Source: Guptibacillus algicola (GTDB taxonomy: Bacteria > Bacillota > Bacilli > Bacillales > Guptibacillaceae). Taken from it: 64,000 nucleotides of DNA. The stretch is from assembly GCF_020171805.1 (NCBI RefSeq), contig NZ_JAIVAF010000003.1, positions 62,001-126,000 of the forward strand, read 5' to 3'. The position numbers and the translations under genes are program-made. Below are positions 12,401-19,044 of this stretch, piece by piece. Position 1 is the first letter of the stretch. Each line of letters starts with the position of its first letter. A model generated the notes under the pieces. The model searched no databases, was not told the DNA's origin, and saw only the letters and a list, made by a program, of their open reading frames with translations.

Positions 12401-13731
12401 TTTATGGTGATGATGCAGATTCGGTAACAGTAGAACCTGGGAATACGACATTTGCTGACTTACAGCTTACCGTAACGGAAGCAAGCGTGGAAGGTCGTGT
12501 GACAGGGGATGGTACGGAGCCATTAGCGAATACGCTTGTAAGGATATCAGATCAAAACAAAACGGTTGTGGCAGAAGTTCAGACAGATGCCGATGGGAAC
12601 TTCCAGTACCAAGGGTTGAATCCAGGTGAGTACAATCTTGCTGTGATCAACCCGGATTATCGAGCGAAAGTTGTCACGTTCCAGGCAGAACCGGATACAC
12701 CTACCGAAGTGAATAACTCACTCGTGCCGATACCGAGCACGTTTACAGGTATCGTCACTGATGCTGACACAGGGCTTCCCATCGTCGGTGCGATCGTCGA
12801 AGTGTTGGATTTGCTCAGCCGTCCGGTAGATGTGGCACTGACGAACATTGAAGGAAGATACACGGTTACTGGGCTAAGTGATGAAACGTACGCGCTTAGA
12901 GCGTCAGCACAAGCGTATGGCTCTGAAGGTAGACAGTCAACGCTGTTCGTAAACGATACGAATGTCGAGAATTTTGCGCTTGGAGAGGTTGCAGCTTCTA
13001 TTTCAGGTACGGTTACCTCAGCACCAACCGGTGATCCGATCAGTGAAGCGAGTCTTAACGTATACGATGACGAAGGTGTTTTAGTAGGAAATGCATTCAC
13101 TGAGCAAGACGGAACGTATAGGGTTGGAAACCTTAGTGCTGGAACCTACACTGTAGCGGCGGATGCAGTAGACTATTTAGAAGCAAGACGGAATGTCACG
13201 TTAGCAACCGGTGAAGATCGAAAAGGGGTCAATTTTGAACTTGCTCGAGGCGAGGATGGCGCAATCGTTGGTCGAGTGTCTGACAACAATACCGGTGTTC
13301 CGATCGAGGATGTCCTGATACAATTATACAACGAAGATGGGACTTTGTATCGCCAAGTAAGATCGAACGAGGAAGGTGTTTATTCACTTTCTGGGCTTCC
13401 TGTTGGAACGTATGAAATCAGGGCTACGAAAGCAGGATATGAACCTTTCTTTAGCACGGTAAGGGTTATTGCAAATCAAACGGTTGAGTTCGAGATTAGG
13501 CTTACTTCAACTACGCCAGTGCCGCCACCAGTTCGTGGCTCGTATTACATTACGACAAGTCGTGGTGAATTCTTACAGTTAGATGGAGGCACTGTTCCAA
13601 CACTGTTTAGGATGTTAGAAATAAATGAATCAAGGGGATGTGGAACGTTCTCATATGAAAGTGTGAATGGAGACACGAGAATAATCACGCTTGATTTAAG
13701 TTCTGTCACCCTCTCACCAGTAAAAGAATAG
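3445..13731 (+). CDS. Giant repeat protein: leaderless N-terminal domain, DUF11-like domain, about 35 carboxypeptidase-regulatory/Cna-B-like repeats
   Basis: A 3428-residue protein starting at GTG behind TTGGAGGTGTTCAA. Residues 1-212 form a domain I do not recognise, without a signal peptide. Residues 213-350 look like a DUF11/conserved-repeat domain (GRITLTNIGKSQATILNVV, LTWTVGDLEAGES). From residue 354 to about 3357 I count 35 consecutive units of 82-88 residues, each with a start such as GTVEGTVTSGGSPI, a middle such as TDAAGEYTI, then LAPGSYTI and a late V..G......L. This is the CarboxypepD_reg-like/Cna-B prealbumin-like fold. A distinct 65-residue end (from GSYYITTS, residue 3364) follows a PPP linker. 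No LPXTG, membrane helix or S-layer domain is visible. Cysteines are few, mostly in repeats 3-11 and 26 and one at the C-terminus. A spore-surface (mother-cell-made) protein is my best guess; a secreted adhesin is less likely without a leader. Confidence 0.85.
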   Translation: MSFPNNNQFTPILVGGKVYEDVVKDINPSRTDIVGDENFPSFYYAYDTINVYFRMRVRADPRNRAKTSFQRNAWGVLLNTTGVAGTYDWMLAINGLKNRVNLIQNVDKEFNSWTDAAEGTNGKGEPNFSRQIINFDVARVVQADSTLGDSQNYFIDFLFPASTFFSYLDITPNDPIQMVAFTATNNNNYNKDSLRRSEDYEFKDALSDPTTVNTGNVKANLQISKTMLTGPTDPMAGQNYEWTGRITLTNIGKSQATILNVVDVVALDVVSVFEATSVSQGSTAYNEGNKTLTWTVGDLEAGESATLDFIENGLFYTSGDQVLNAATGIGFDLFTGGQLVPVRSAVTVDVQATGGVAGNVLNQVNGLPEENVTVRLMDGATEVATTQTDAFGDYNFTGVTPDTYTVEFSKADFTDVTRIVEITADNVTIVNLYIAPALGNLAGTVTSGGSPIDGAKVAVSNNIGQEILATTTDAAGEYTINNVQPGHYVLTVTADGYQSQSIGKDVNSNDTSVENFSLAPNPGTVEGTVTSGGSPIENATVDVIGSTGLVVASAITDAAGKCVINRLAPGSYRFRAKANSYQTFNVGFSVLAGQTADVDVNLLPNPGSVEGRVKDEDDEDDLEGCNIKITNSFGLTIANAITDANGRFNVGSLAPGNYVCTFASNGHGSKNFGFYVRPDLSTVLDCFLRRLTGVLEGTVESDGSPVSGAKIDVVSNNVVVAKTVANDDGTYKIRGLSPGRYTCIFTADGYSTTTLGALIRNNRTFELNAEVKQIFGSVTGRVTTDGGDPLVGAVLLVNNSDSDVLVSRRVTDSNGEYTVNELKPGSYSITASFTNYQSLLGGAIVTSGNVSELDFSLTADPSTIVGTIINEETGEPIKGESIQMQLIDSNGVLLATTFCTNEGEFTFENVLVNTYTVNANTDAYRSLYASVKTEPGQVTTTRVGLVPLPGFITGTLRDADTSVPIAGATINISNALGFQVDSLITSTDGEFLTVGLPAGIYTMAVVAEGYETNLIGEIVPWGFTKSIDIELKANPGSISGIVTPPAENLIVQLYSLDNQLVNATAADPTGAYQFENLAPGNYILKAAAPNYSVACTGASVKSNIVSNIPLTIKPNPGSISGNIVNDLGETLSNVTISLLDVNETPIAYGNTDVDGNYFISNVPPGSYALIAKLMMHTTTTGTVAVEAGQEVQDIDFVMARLLGTISGGVSDFQTGEVITGASVLLRNSLGILIKYTTSDQFGKFLYRNVGPDSYTVTCSAPNYSTEITGVIVPAGETSGANVRLKTTVGDIEGQVVDETGDPISGDNIQLKLLGANKELLQAFLANPDGSFVVPSLSEGTYFVTATLEGYTANLVSSIITAGEVNNVVIQLSPILATVSGTVLDANTGSPITGTAVFLSLTRSTGVFVSSLYPSENGVFTFDSVLPGSYLLNVNAEGYGNEVLTVTVPLDGIEVDISLKQNPGAVTGYVTNQLSSEPLNNAVVTVSNFGKTLESKVVTDSFGQFTFPNLSPGSYRAIVSAEEFSSQSATFEVLPDQTTSLSFILTPEPGDLIGTVTEVETGNPIPGVNIQVRYLTPTGPVYATTLTDENGIYRTEGLFAGTYTIIAFAESGYGSSSASVKVPANGSRTVDFELEPFPAIAEGTIRDETTGEPVANVFVRLLDIHGSSIQTVNSDRNGFYRFTNFTASQYLISAISPNYQRVQVSINPKPGETVVSDIFFTPEPGAISGIILDAETESPLVGAQVEVYSPGSTVPVARRTAGASGDFLITGVFPGSFTINAYTLNYSQEIKGIVVDANATTELEFRLVPDPVTISGTVVDDNGQPLANVSVRIIDEFEAEVGNGISDIDGNFSVGSLPSGAFTIIAGIDDYAEFTTGVSVLPGDEYSDLNVVMIPLGGTFTGRVVNAATSEAIPGVLISVSTPEGVPIISTNSETNGEFVSPLLSPGMYTVIASSPYFVQDQTGVIVVSNQTSEVLFSLEEVGGTIFGTVLGMDGDPILNTSIAIRVLNDNGALLQTLQALSEGTFEVLNLPSGSYRINVIADKYQASTVGAIVENGEISELTVPLVLAGGSIQGTITDTSGASLPGSFVELTDVNGILVATITSDQNGEFLFSDIKVGQLNVKATAPDYGVSSIGVIVEPAEISTVQLSLSQITGTITGVVTDTDGNPISNATVAVADATNTSVATVITNSDGTYTIPQLDPSEYTITASESSSGANVVSGTVIPGDESIVDITLIPLGAVVQGTILDIGGEVVVGATVELRSVSPFGPIVSTVLTDSDGNYDFGTISNGTYTIVVTATNYGSESGSVLIEAGVPTIQQFVLTPDPSSVEGVVTTDGVAAPNTVVKLLDITDTSIFEVQTDADGRYLIQNINPGIYTLLVNNPDYQSEKQGFTIGAGESTTVNFDLVPQPSEISGTVINNQTNFPVVGAIVQIFFGDSVQPSERAVTNAAGEYTVTGLAPGAYTILITSPNFDTFTAGATVRANEATTIDGFLTPDPGVVTGTVTGPEGAVAGAAVKVVAPNGSVIGSGVTDANGNCSIGNLPVGIYVVSCSAPLHENAKQGVDIEPGEVVSVSFELGSEPGSVDGIVTDENGNPQPGTVVNVISPDGTIVDSVVTDEEGFYTIQNLDPKTYQVIADKPGQPTTSVGAIVEPNDTVTTDVVIPQTFGTITGTITNADGDPLTNRTILINLFDQNDAFITSVQAQTNGTYTIPDVKEGTYFLTAITKGFSPGQFAVTVEADEVSTLNVPVSPQSGGLTVLVVDEITSTPVTGVVTSIKNETGIPLTSAVTDQEGKAVVEELDPGTVIVSAATPNYTNSSQGAIIEPGVTKEAVLSISPETGDLAGVITDPNGDPIAGATIQILDSKRSVITTVLTQSDGVYKVFDLALGIYTMLINSPGYEQQSLSADITSGETTATSMSLPPVPGKITGVVTDSATGAFLSRTNVELRLISSSGPVIASTLTDSQGKYTFADIESGSYTVVASSRFYGDDADSVTVEPGNTTFADLQLTVTEASVEGRVTGDGTEPLANTLVRISDQNKTVVAEVQTDADGNFQYQGLNPGEYNLAVINPDYRAKVVTFQAEPDTPTEVNNSLVPIPSTFTGIVTDADTGLPIVGAIVEVLDLLSRPVDVALTNIEGRYTVTGLSDETYALRASAQAYGSEGRQSTLFVNDTNVENFALGEVAASISGTVTSAPTGDPISEASLNVYDDEGVLVGNAFTEQDGTYRVGNLSAGTYTVAADAVDYLEARRNVTLATGEDRKGVNFELARGEDGAIVGRVSDNNTGVPIEDVLIQLYNEDGTLYRQVRSNEEGVYSLSGLPVGTYEIRATKAGYEPFFSTVRVIANQTVEFEIRLTSTTPVPPPVRGSYYITTSRGEFLQLDGGTVPTLFRMLEINESRGCGTFSYESVNGDTRIITLDLSSVTLSPVKE

Positions 13732-13736
13732 AAAGG

Positions 13737-13770
13737 AGCTCGGGGGCTTATGTCCCCGAGCTTTGTTTTT
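13737..13770 (+). terminator. Rho-independent terminator of the giant gene
   Basis: AGCTCGGGG-gcttatgt-CCCCGAGCT followed by TTGTTTTT, starting 5 bp after the stop codon. Confidence 0.9.
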
Positions 13771-13922
13771 GCTATAGTAAAACTTACATAGTGAATGAAG
13801 CGAGGCTTCGATATACGATTTGATTCGTCTTCTAAGACAAAAAGATGTATGCTACAGGATAAGGGAATCTTGCGTGAGCTGTTCGGAAACTGAGTTCATT
13901 GCAAGACGAAGGAGGTGAGCGA

Positions 13923-14915
13923 ATGGATGATTTTCTACATAACGTAGAAAAGATGTGCGAAGCATGTGAGGCTGGTAACGTGATCGGTGTGCCTGAACCA
14001 ATTCATGGCGGCCTTTTGCATCACATGTATGCAGTTGAAACGACAACAGGAAAGTATGCGATCAAAGTATTGAATAAAGAAATTATTAGCAGACCTTCTG
14101 CGATGCAAAACTATATCAACTCAGAGCGTATAGCGACTGTGGCCAGGAATCGAATACCTGCTCTACCAGCCATACAAGTGAATGAGTCGTTCATCCAACA
14201 TTTAGATGGTCATTTCTTTCTTATTTACGAATGGATAGAAGGGAGAAGTCTAAACGCAAAGAACGTCACGTGTGAGCATAGCGGTAAGGTGGGAGCGATT
14301 CTTGCTGAGATTCATCGTACTGATTTCTCGATGTTAGGGATTCATTATGAAAGGGTCGAAGTCGAACAAGACACGCATTGGGAGATCTATCTCGAGCATG
14401 GAAAAGAAGCACGAGCAGACTGGGTGGCTCTATTAGAGAAAACCATGAAAGACCTTTACGAGTGGAGTGCGATCGCGAATAAAGCAGCAACATTACTTGC
14501 ACCTGACGTCGTGATTAGTCACCGCGATCTCGATCCGAAGAACGTCTTGTGGCATCAAGGAGAACCGGTCGTGATCGACTGGGAATCAGCAGGTTATATC
14601 AACCCGATGCAAGACCTCCTAGAAACGGCGATCTACTGGGCAAAACCTGATGAAGGCACCATCGATAAAGATCGATTCTTTTCTTTTTTTGAAGCGTATA
14701 AGGAACGGTGTGGAAAACAGCACGGTGACTGGAAGAAGGTACTCGCAACTGGATTTTCAGGAAAATTAGGATGGCTCGAATACAACCTGAAGCGCTCGTT
14801 GAGGCAGGGTCAAGATCAAAAGTTAGGCACAGATCAAGTGTTTCAGACGATAATGGAATTGAAAGAATACAATGAGTCGATTCCGATGTTGGAACAGTGG
14901 TTAAGCGAGGATTGA
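13923..14915 (+). CDS. Aminoglycoside phosphotransferase (APH)-like kinase
   Basis: A 330-residue protein-kinase-fold phosphotransferase. Visible motifs: the nucleotide lysine in GKYAIKVLNKE, the hinge IYEWIEGRSL, the catalytic loop VISHRDLDPKNVL and the metal-binding DWESAG. I place the start at the ATG at 13923, because GAAGGAGGTGAGCGA lies exactly in front; an upstream TTG at 13899 has no such site. The APH family phosphorylates antibiotics, choline, homoserine, sugars and other small molecules, and resistance cannot be inferred. It stands alone and is followed by a terminator shared with the convergent oxidoreductase gene. Confidence 0.85.
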   Translation: MDDFLHNVEKMCEACEAGNVIGVPEPIHGGLLHHMYAVETTTGKYAIKVLNKEIISRPSAMQNYINSERIATVARNRIPALPAIQVNESFIQHLDGHFFLIYEWIEGRSLNAKNVTCEHSGKVGAILAEIHRTDFSMLGIHYERVEVEQDTHWEIYLEHGKEARADWVALLEKTMKDLYEWSAIANKAATLLAPDVVISHRDLDPKNVLWHQGEPVVIDWESAGYINPMQDLLETAIYWAKPDEGTIDKDRFFSFFEAYKERCGKQHGDWKKVLATGFSGKLGWLEYNLKRSLRQGQDQKLGTDQVFQTIMELKEYNESIPMLEQWLSED

Positions 14916-14945
14916 GGCTGCAATAGGAAAATATAAAATGTACAA

Positions 14946-14974
14946 AAAAGCACGGGAGAAGCTCTCGTGCTTTT
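14946..14974. terminator. Bidirectional terminator between convergent genes
   Basis: AAAGCACGGGAG-aag-CTCTCGTGCTTT with A-run on the left and T-run on the right; it lies 30 bp after the APH-like gene and 8 bp after the stop of the opposite-strand oxidoreductase. Confidence 0.85.
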
Positions 14975-14981
14975 CTTATCG

Positions 14982-16451
14982 TTACCTTTTCCCTGCAATA
15001 GACTGATACACATGATACCCGCTTGTTGAAACGCCGATTGTACCTGCGCCAGGAAACACACTATCACCACAAAGCCATAATCCTTCGAGGCCCGTTCTGT
15101 GTGAGATGCTATTGAACAAGCTGTATTCATTCGTCTGTGGAAAGCCACCGACCATGCCGTTCGGTCGTTTCGTGAACCGCTCCCATGCACGTGGAGCACC
15201 TGTGAGCATCATATCGATGCCGCTTCTTACGTCTGGAATCACGCGCTCAACGCCATTCAGCACTTTCTCGGTTAGGTGCTCTTTGTAGCGATCATACTTT
15301 TCCTTTGTATCCCAGTGGTGAAGCTCCGTATGCGTGCTAACGGTGAGCGTGCGATACCCTTTCGGAGCACGGATGTGATCCATTGAGCTAGAAAGAGAGA
15401 GAAAGAGGTGATCGCCTTCTGTCATCGTGCCGCCTTCAACTAAAACTTGATTGAATAAAGCGGTGTAGTCTGGAATCACACTCTCATCGATCGCAAGATA
15501 CAAGGTGAAGGCTCCCCACTGTGAAATCGTGCTTCTTTTTTGAAGCTTGTTCGGCAGTTCTAGTTTAAGAGGTTCTGGGAGGAGTGGCACAAAGCTTTGG
15601 ACAGGAAGGTTACAAACGAGATGGTCAGCTTTCCAATTCTCACCGCGCTGATCGACTGCGACCCACTTGTTTTTCTCGTTGCGAATGGTTTGAATATGCT
15701 TTCGTTTAAACGTTTTGCCGCCATGATCTTCAATATACGCCTGGAGCTTTTCAGCGATTGAGTAGAGGCCGCCTTCTGTGTAGTACGCGCCTTCATGGTA
15801 GATATCAAGCGCAAGGGCACCCATGAGCGCGGAACACTCACCGCTCGTTGCCTGCATGCTGTCGATCAATTGGCCATCGATAAAATGGCGAAAATGGTGT
15901 GATTCCTCGAGGTCATGTTTCTTTAGAAGATCCCCCATCGTTTTACGTAAATAAGGGAAAAGTTTTGGTGTTCCGATATTGATGGAGAAGAGAAGCTTTC
16001 TCCATTCAGACATCGTCACAGGTGGTAGGACAGGGAGAGGTTTAATTAATTTTCGTACCTCGGCGCCCATCTTCCATATTTCTTGATAAAAAGAGACGAT
16101 GCGCTCCGCATGGTCAGGAAATTGAGACGTACATTCAGCAAGATGACGGTTTCGATCAGCATAATATGGCATAATGGACGACCCGTTGTACACGCGCATG
16201 ATCTCATCTAATTTCAAAAACGGCACAGAAATGCCGAGCTCTTTAAAAATACGATAATGGATGCCGCCCTCTTCAAACCCCATGCCCATCGTGGCACCGA
16301 CTGGGAACAGGTAATCCTTCCTGCTGAACTTACCAGCAGAACCGCCCCATTCATTCGACGCTTCAAGCACGGTAACATGATAGCCATCTTTTGAGAGTAA
16401 CGCCCCGGCAGTTAATCCACCGATACCGCCCCCGATGATAATGATATCCAA
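14982..16451 (-). CDS. Phytoene desaturase-family FAD/NAD(P)-dependent oxidoreductase
   Basis: A 489-residue amine-oxidase/CrtI-type flavoprotein. The N-terminal Rossmann motif reads IIIGGGIGGLTAGALLSKDG, followed by VLEASNEWGGSAGKF, and the C-terminal FAD-binding end reads GLWLCGDSVFPGAGTIGVS. This is the architecture of phytoene desaturases, carotenoid isomerases and related oxidoreductases. No phytoene synthase, isoprenoid gene or other carotenoid gene is next to it, so a role in pigment formation is possible but not shown. The start has TTGGAGGGATTTC upstream. It is transcribed alone and convergent to the APH-like kinase. Confidence 0.85.
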   Translation of the reverse strand: MDIIIIGGGIGGLTAGALLSKDGYHVTVLEASNEWGGSAGKFSRKDYLFPVGATMGMGFEEGGIHYRIFKELGISVPFLKLDEIMRVYNGSSIMPYYADRNRHLAECTSQFPDHAERIVSFYQEIWKMGAEVRKLIKPLPVLPPVTMSEWRKLLFSINIGTPKLFPYLRKTMGDLLKKHDLEESHHFRHFIDGQLIDSMQATSGECSALMGALALDIYHEGAYYTEGGLYSIAEKLQAYIEDHGGKTFKRKHIQTIRNEKNKWVAVDQRGENWKADHLVCNLPVQSFVPLLPEPLKLELPNKLQKRSTISQWGAFTLYLAIDESVIPDYTALFNQVLVEGGTMTEGDHLFLSLSSSMDHIRAPKGYRTLTVSTHTELHHWDTKEKYDRYKEHLTEKVLNGVERVIPDVRSGIDMMLTGAPRAWERFTKRPNGMVGGFPQTNEYSLFNSISHRTGLEGLWLCGDSVFPGAGTIGVSTSGYHVYQSIAGKR

Positions 16452-16644
16452 AGAAATCCCTCCAAGGTATGCCGAAACTTATATCTTCTATTATAAGGGT
16501 GAACAGAACGAGTTGCATGGTTAATGTGTTGCTCGGTGTTCTCGAAAGGTAAGGGAATGTATGGCTAGGTACTGAAAATTTGGAGCTAGTACGAGATAAT
16601 GGAGGGGGAGTTTAAAAGATACATAGCTAAAGGAGGCGTATCAG

Positions 16645-17244
16645 ATGACCGTTCGCGGAGTAAACGAAGACATACAGAGTCAGATTGAACGGCTAGAAGA
16701 GATCATACATAAAAACGACAGCATTCAAAAAGTATTGAACGTCGCGCATGCAGAGTTCGATCACTACTATATTGGCGCGGGTAGTATTGTTCAAACGGTA
16801 TGGAATGACTTATCAGGAAACCCGCTGAATTATGGAATCAATGATATTGATATTATTTACTATGATGAAGACTTGAGTGGAGAGAAGGAAAAGAAAATCG
16901 AGCAGCGTCTTCAACACTTACTGTGTGACCTGCCGCTTGAAATCGACGTGAAAAATGAGGCACGCGTGCACCTTTGGTATGAAGAGAAGTTCGGGAGGAA
17001 AATAGAGCAGTACCAGTCGCTTGAAGACGCGATCAACAGCTGGCCGACGACGGCAACGGCGCTTGGTGTTAGAAAAGATGATGAGGGGACGTTCAAGGTG
17101 TACGCACCGTATGGGTTGAACGATCTTTTTACAATGACGGTTCGAGCGAATAAAGTGATGATCACACGTGATGTGTATGAAGCGAAGGTTGTAAAGTGGA
17201 CGAGTAAGTGGGATTTAAATGTGATTCCGTGGAAAGATTCGTGA
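16645..17244 (+). CDS. Nucleotidyltransferase family protein (DUF925-like)
   Basis: A 199-residue protein. It shows the DUF925/nucleotidyltransferase-fold pattern: YIGAGSIVQTVWNDLSGNPL, then GINDIDIIYYDEDLSGE (acidic residues in metal-binding position) and LPLEIDVKNEARVHLWY, and a C-terminal TWPTTATALGVR-like segment (here SWPTTATALGVRKD). ATG behind AAAGGAGGCGTATCAG. The substrate is unknown. Monocistronic, closed by a strong terminator. Confidence 0.8.
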   Translation: MTVRGVNEDIQSQIERLEEIIHKNDSIQKVLNVAHAEFDHYYIGAGSIVQTVWNDLSGNPLNYGINDIDIIYYDEDLSGEKEKKIEQRLQHLLCDLPLEIDVKNEARVHLWYEEKFGRKIEQYQSLEDAINSWPTTATALGVRKDDEGTFKVYAPYGLNDLFTMTVRANKVMITRDVYEAKVVKWTSKWDLNVIPWKDS

Positions 17245-17251
17245 ATAGATG

Positions 17252-17281
17252 AAAAAGCCTGGTCCGTTGACCAGGCTTTTC
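17252..17281. terminator. Bidirectional terminator
   Basis: AAAAAGCCTGGTC-cgtt-GACCAGGCTTTTT, a 13-bp stem, between the nucleotidyltransferase gene and the convergent nucleoside transporter gene. Confidence 0.9.
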
Positions 17282-17284
17282 TTA

Positions 17285-18475
17285 TTACATAAACATCCCA
17301 ACAAAAATCGCTGTGATAAACGATGCGAGGGAACCCCCTATAATGGCTTTTAGACCAAGCTTCGATACTTGTGAGCGTTTTGTGGGTTCAAGTGAACCGA
17401 GTCCGATAATCAACTGACCGATCGAAGAAAGGTTCGCGAAGTTACATAGCGCAACAGAAAGCATCGCGACTGTTTTCTCTGAAAGCTGTCCTTCCTGAGA
17501 CGTTAAGTCCTTAAATGCAACGAACTCGTTGATCGAGACCTTCGTTCCGATGATGGATGCCGCTCGGAATGCTTCATCAAGTGGAATACCAACAAGGAGA
17601 GCAAACGGATAGAAGATATAGCCAAGGATCGTGCTGAGATCTGTACCGGCCATACCGAGCATGCCGTTAAGGAGCGCTAGAATACTGATGAATGCGATCA
17701 AGAGACCACCAATATTAAGGGCGAGCATGACACCACTAACCGTACCTTCTGCGATCGATTCGAACACGTTCGCATGTTCAGAACGCTTCATTTTCACGTT
17801 GTCGTTCGTTTGTGATACTTCGGTTTCAGGTTCCATGATCTTTGCGATCACAAGCGATACGAATGGAACGCTGAATACGGAAATCAAGAGATATTTGATG
17901 TCGACGCCCATGAGCGAATACCCGACGAGGATCGCGCCACTCGCTGAGGCAGTTCCGCCAACCATCACTGCGAAGATCTCAGAACGCGTTAAGATCTTTA
18001 AGTATGGTTTTACAAGAAGTGGTGCTTCTGCAAGTCCAAGGAATGAGTTGCCGACGGCGTTAAACGATTCAACCTTTGTCGTTCCCATCAGCTTACCGAC
18101 CGTTACACCGACGAGTTGAACGATGAATGGAATGACCCGTAAATAATAAAGAGCAGAAACGAGTGCTGAGATGAAGATAATAACCGACAGCACGTTGATC
18201 GCAAATACAAAAGTTAAATCCGTTTGTTCGTAGAAGCCACCGAAAACGAACTGAATCCCTTCGTTACTATAGTTGATGACGTTCTGTACGGCTGCTGACG
18301 CTTTTTGAAGAAATACCTTACCGGCTTCAACTTTTAGAACGAAAAGAACGAACGCACCCTCGATCGTGAGACCTACCCCGATCGTACGCCAGTTGACTGA
18401 CTTCTTCTTGTTGCTGAGTAACCATGCGATTCCGAGGACTCCCGCGATGGATAATAAACCTAAGATGATGCTCAT
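17285..18475 (-). CDS. nupG: Concentrative nucleoside transporter (NupC/NupG, CNT family), riboswitch-controlled
   Basis: A 396-residue integral membrane protein with about 8-9 hydrophobic segments. CNT family marks are seen: NSFLGLAEAPLLVKPYL, GGTASASGAILVGYSLMGVD, GTKVSINEFVAFKDL and ALCNFANLSSIGQLIIGLG. It imports nucleosides with protons or sodium. I place the start at the ATG at 18475 behind GGGGGAGTCAATCA; a longer frame reaches 18547 but runs into the riboswitch terminator. A purine riboswitch of guanine type lies upstream at 18615-18685 with a terminator at 18536-18565. In B. subtilis the CNT gene nupG (yxjA) is under such a riboswitch, which is the reason for the symbol. Confidence 0.9.
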   Translation of the reverse strand: MSIILGLLSIAGVLGIAWLLSNKKKSVNWRTIGVGLTIEGAFVLFVLKVEAGKVFLQKASAAVQNVINYSNEGIQFVFGGFYEQTDLTFVFAINVLSVIIFISALVSALYYLRVIPFIVQLVGVTVGKLMGTTKVESFNAVGNSFLGLAEAPLLVKPYLKILTRSEIFAVMVGGTASASGAILVGYSLMGVDIKYLLISVFSVPFVSLVIAKIMEPETEVSQTNDNVKMKRSEHANVFESIAEGTVSGVMLALNIGGLLIAFISILALLNGMLGMAGTDLSTILGYIFYPFALLVGIPLDEAFRAASIIGTKVSINEFVAFKDLTSQEGQLSEKTVAMLSVALCNFANLSSIGQLIIGLGSLEPTKRSQVSKLGLKAIIGGSLASFITAIFVGMFM

Positions 18476-18535
18476 GTTGATTGACTCCCCCTGATAGAAA
18501 AATGTTGCTTCACATAAAAAGAATCTATAAAACAT

Positions 18536-18565
18536 AAAAAACCGCACTTAAGGAAAGTCCGGTTT
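18536..18565 (-). terminator. Riboswitch expression-platform terminator
   Basis: On the minus strand AAACCG-g-ACUU-uccuu-AAGU-g-CGGUUU followed by UUUU. It lies between the purine aptamer and the transporter start, as expected for transcription termination when purine is bound. A separate small hairpin GGUGU-cuuau-ACACC lies between them. Confidence 0.85.
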
Positions 18566-18614
18566 CAGGAAGAATGAGTAACAATTGGTGTATAAGACAC
18601 CAGTTCTGCTTACT

Positions 18615-18685
18615 TCCCTATAGTCCAGCAATTCATGGTTGCAGGGTAGAAACTTATCGGACCATATTTCCAAAATATATAGAGA
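18615..18685 (-). promoter_or_regulatory. Purine (guanine/hypoxanthine-class) riboswitch aptamer
   Basis: Read on the minus strand, P1 is UCUCUAUA paired with UAUAGGGA; P2 is UUGGA/UCCGA closed by a seven-base loop with the conserved AUAUGG; J2/3 is the conserved GUUUCUACC; P3 is CCUGCA/UGCUGG, with a loop ACCAUGAA close to the usual CCNUAAA; J3/1 reads GACUAU. The base that reads the ligand is C (GACUAU, not GAUUAU), so guanine or hypoxanthine is expected rather than adenine (established rule for this class). A terminator and a nucleoside transporter gene follow directly. Confidence 0.92.
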
Positions 18686-19044
18686 GTAGATGTGAAGTTG
18701 TATTTTAACAATCTAGCAGATGAAAAAGGGGGTAGCAATACCTAGTCTAATAGTAACAATGTTAGAAAAATTCGATAGGGATATGTAAGCGTTCGACAAA
18801 ATGTGAGTTTCTTTGATGGTCTGTTTAATGGGAAAGTGAGTGGTAGAAAGGGAGAGAACGGTTACATTCATGTGGGAAAACGAGTGAGTGAGGGAACAAA
18901 TTTTTTATATCATAAATGTTCAACTTTTTTTAAGATAGTAGGGTTACTCGTTTCTCTGAACCTCCATAAATTAAAACCCCTCTAAGTGTGAGAGGGGTTT
19001 TGATAGAATAGGTTTGATTTTATGAGAATCGATGGAGTTTTTTT
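18686..19044. other. Gene-less stretch between divergent-side regulatory region and yitT-like gene
   Basis: About 360 bp. It should hold the promoter of the riboswitch-controlled transporter at its left end and a terminator at 18973-19001 at its right end. An open frame of 60 codons at 18803-18985 has no convincing ribosome binding site or family resemblance and runs into the terminator stem. I see no other gene. Confidence 0.5.
18973..19001. terminator. Bidirectional terminator
   Basis: AAAACCCCTC-taagtgt-GAGAGGGGTTTT; on the minus strand it sits 44 bp after the YitT gene stop. Confidence 0.85.

Noticed and set aside
13560-13731. LPXTG or other cell-wall anchor at the C-terminus of the giant protein
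   Set aside because: The end reads SSVTLSPVKE; there is no sortase motif, hydrophobic helix or basic tail.
13923-14915. Antibiotic-resistance gene
   Set aside because: The APH fold is shared with many small-molecule kinases; neither sequence nor context gives a resistance subclass.
14982-16451. Carotenoid gene cluster
   Set aside because: Only one phytoene-desaturase-like gene; no crtM/crtB, crtE or related gene next to it.
18803-18985. 60-codon frame near the YitT gene
   Set aside because: No ribosome binding site, no family resemblance, and it runs into a terminator stem.
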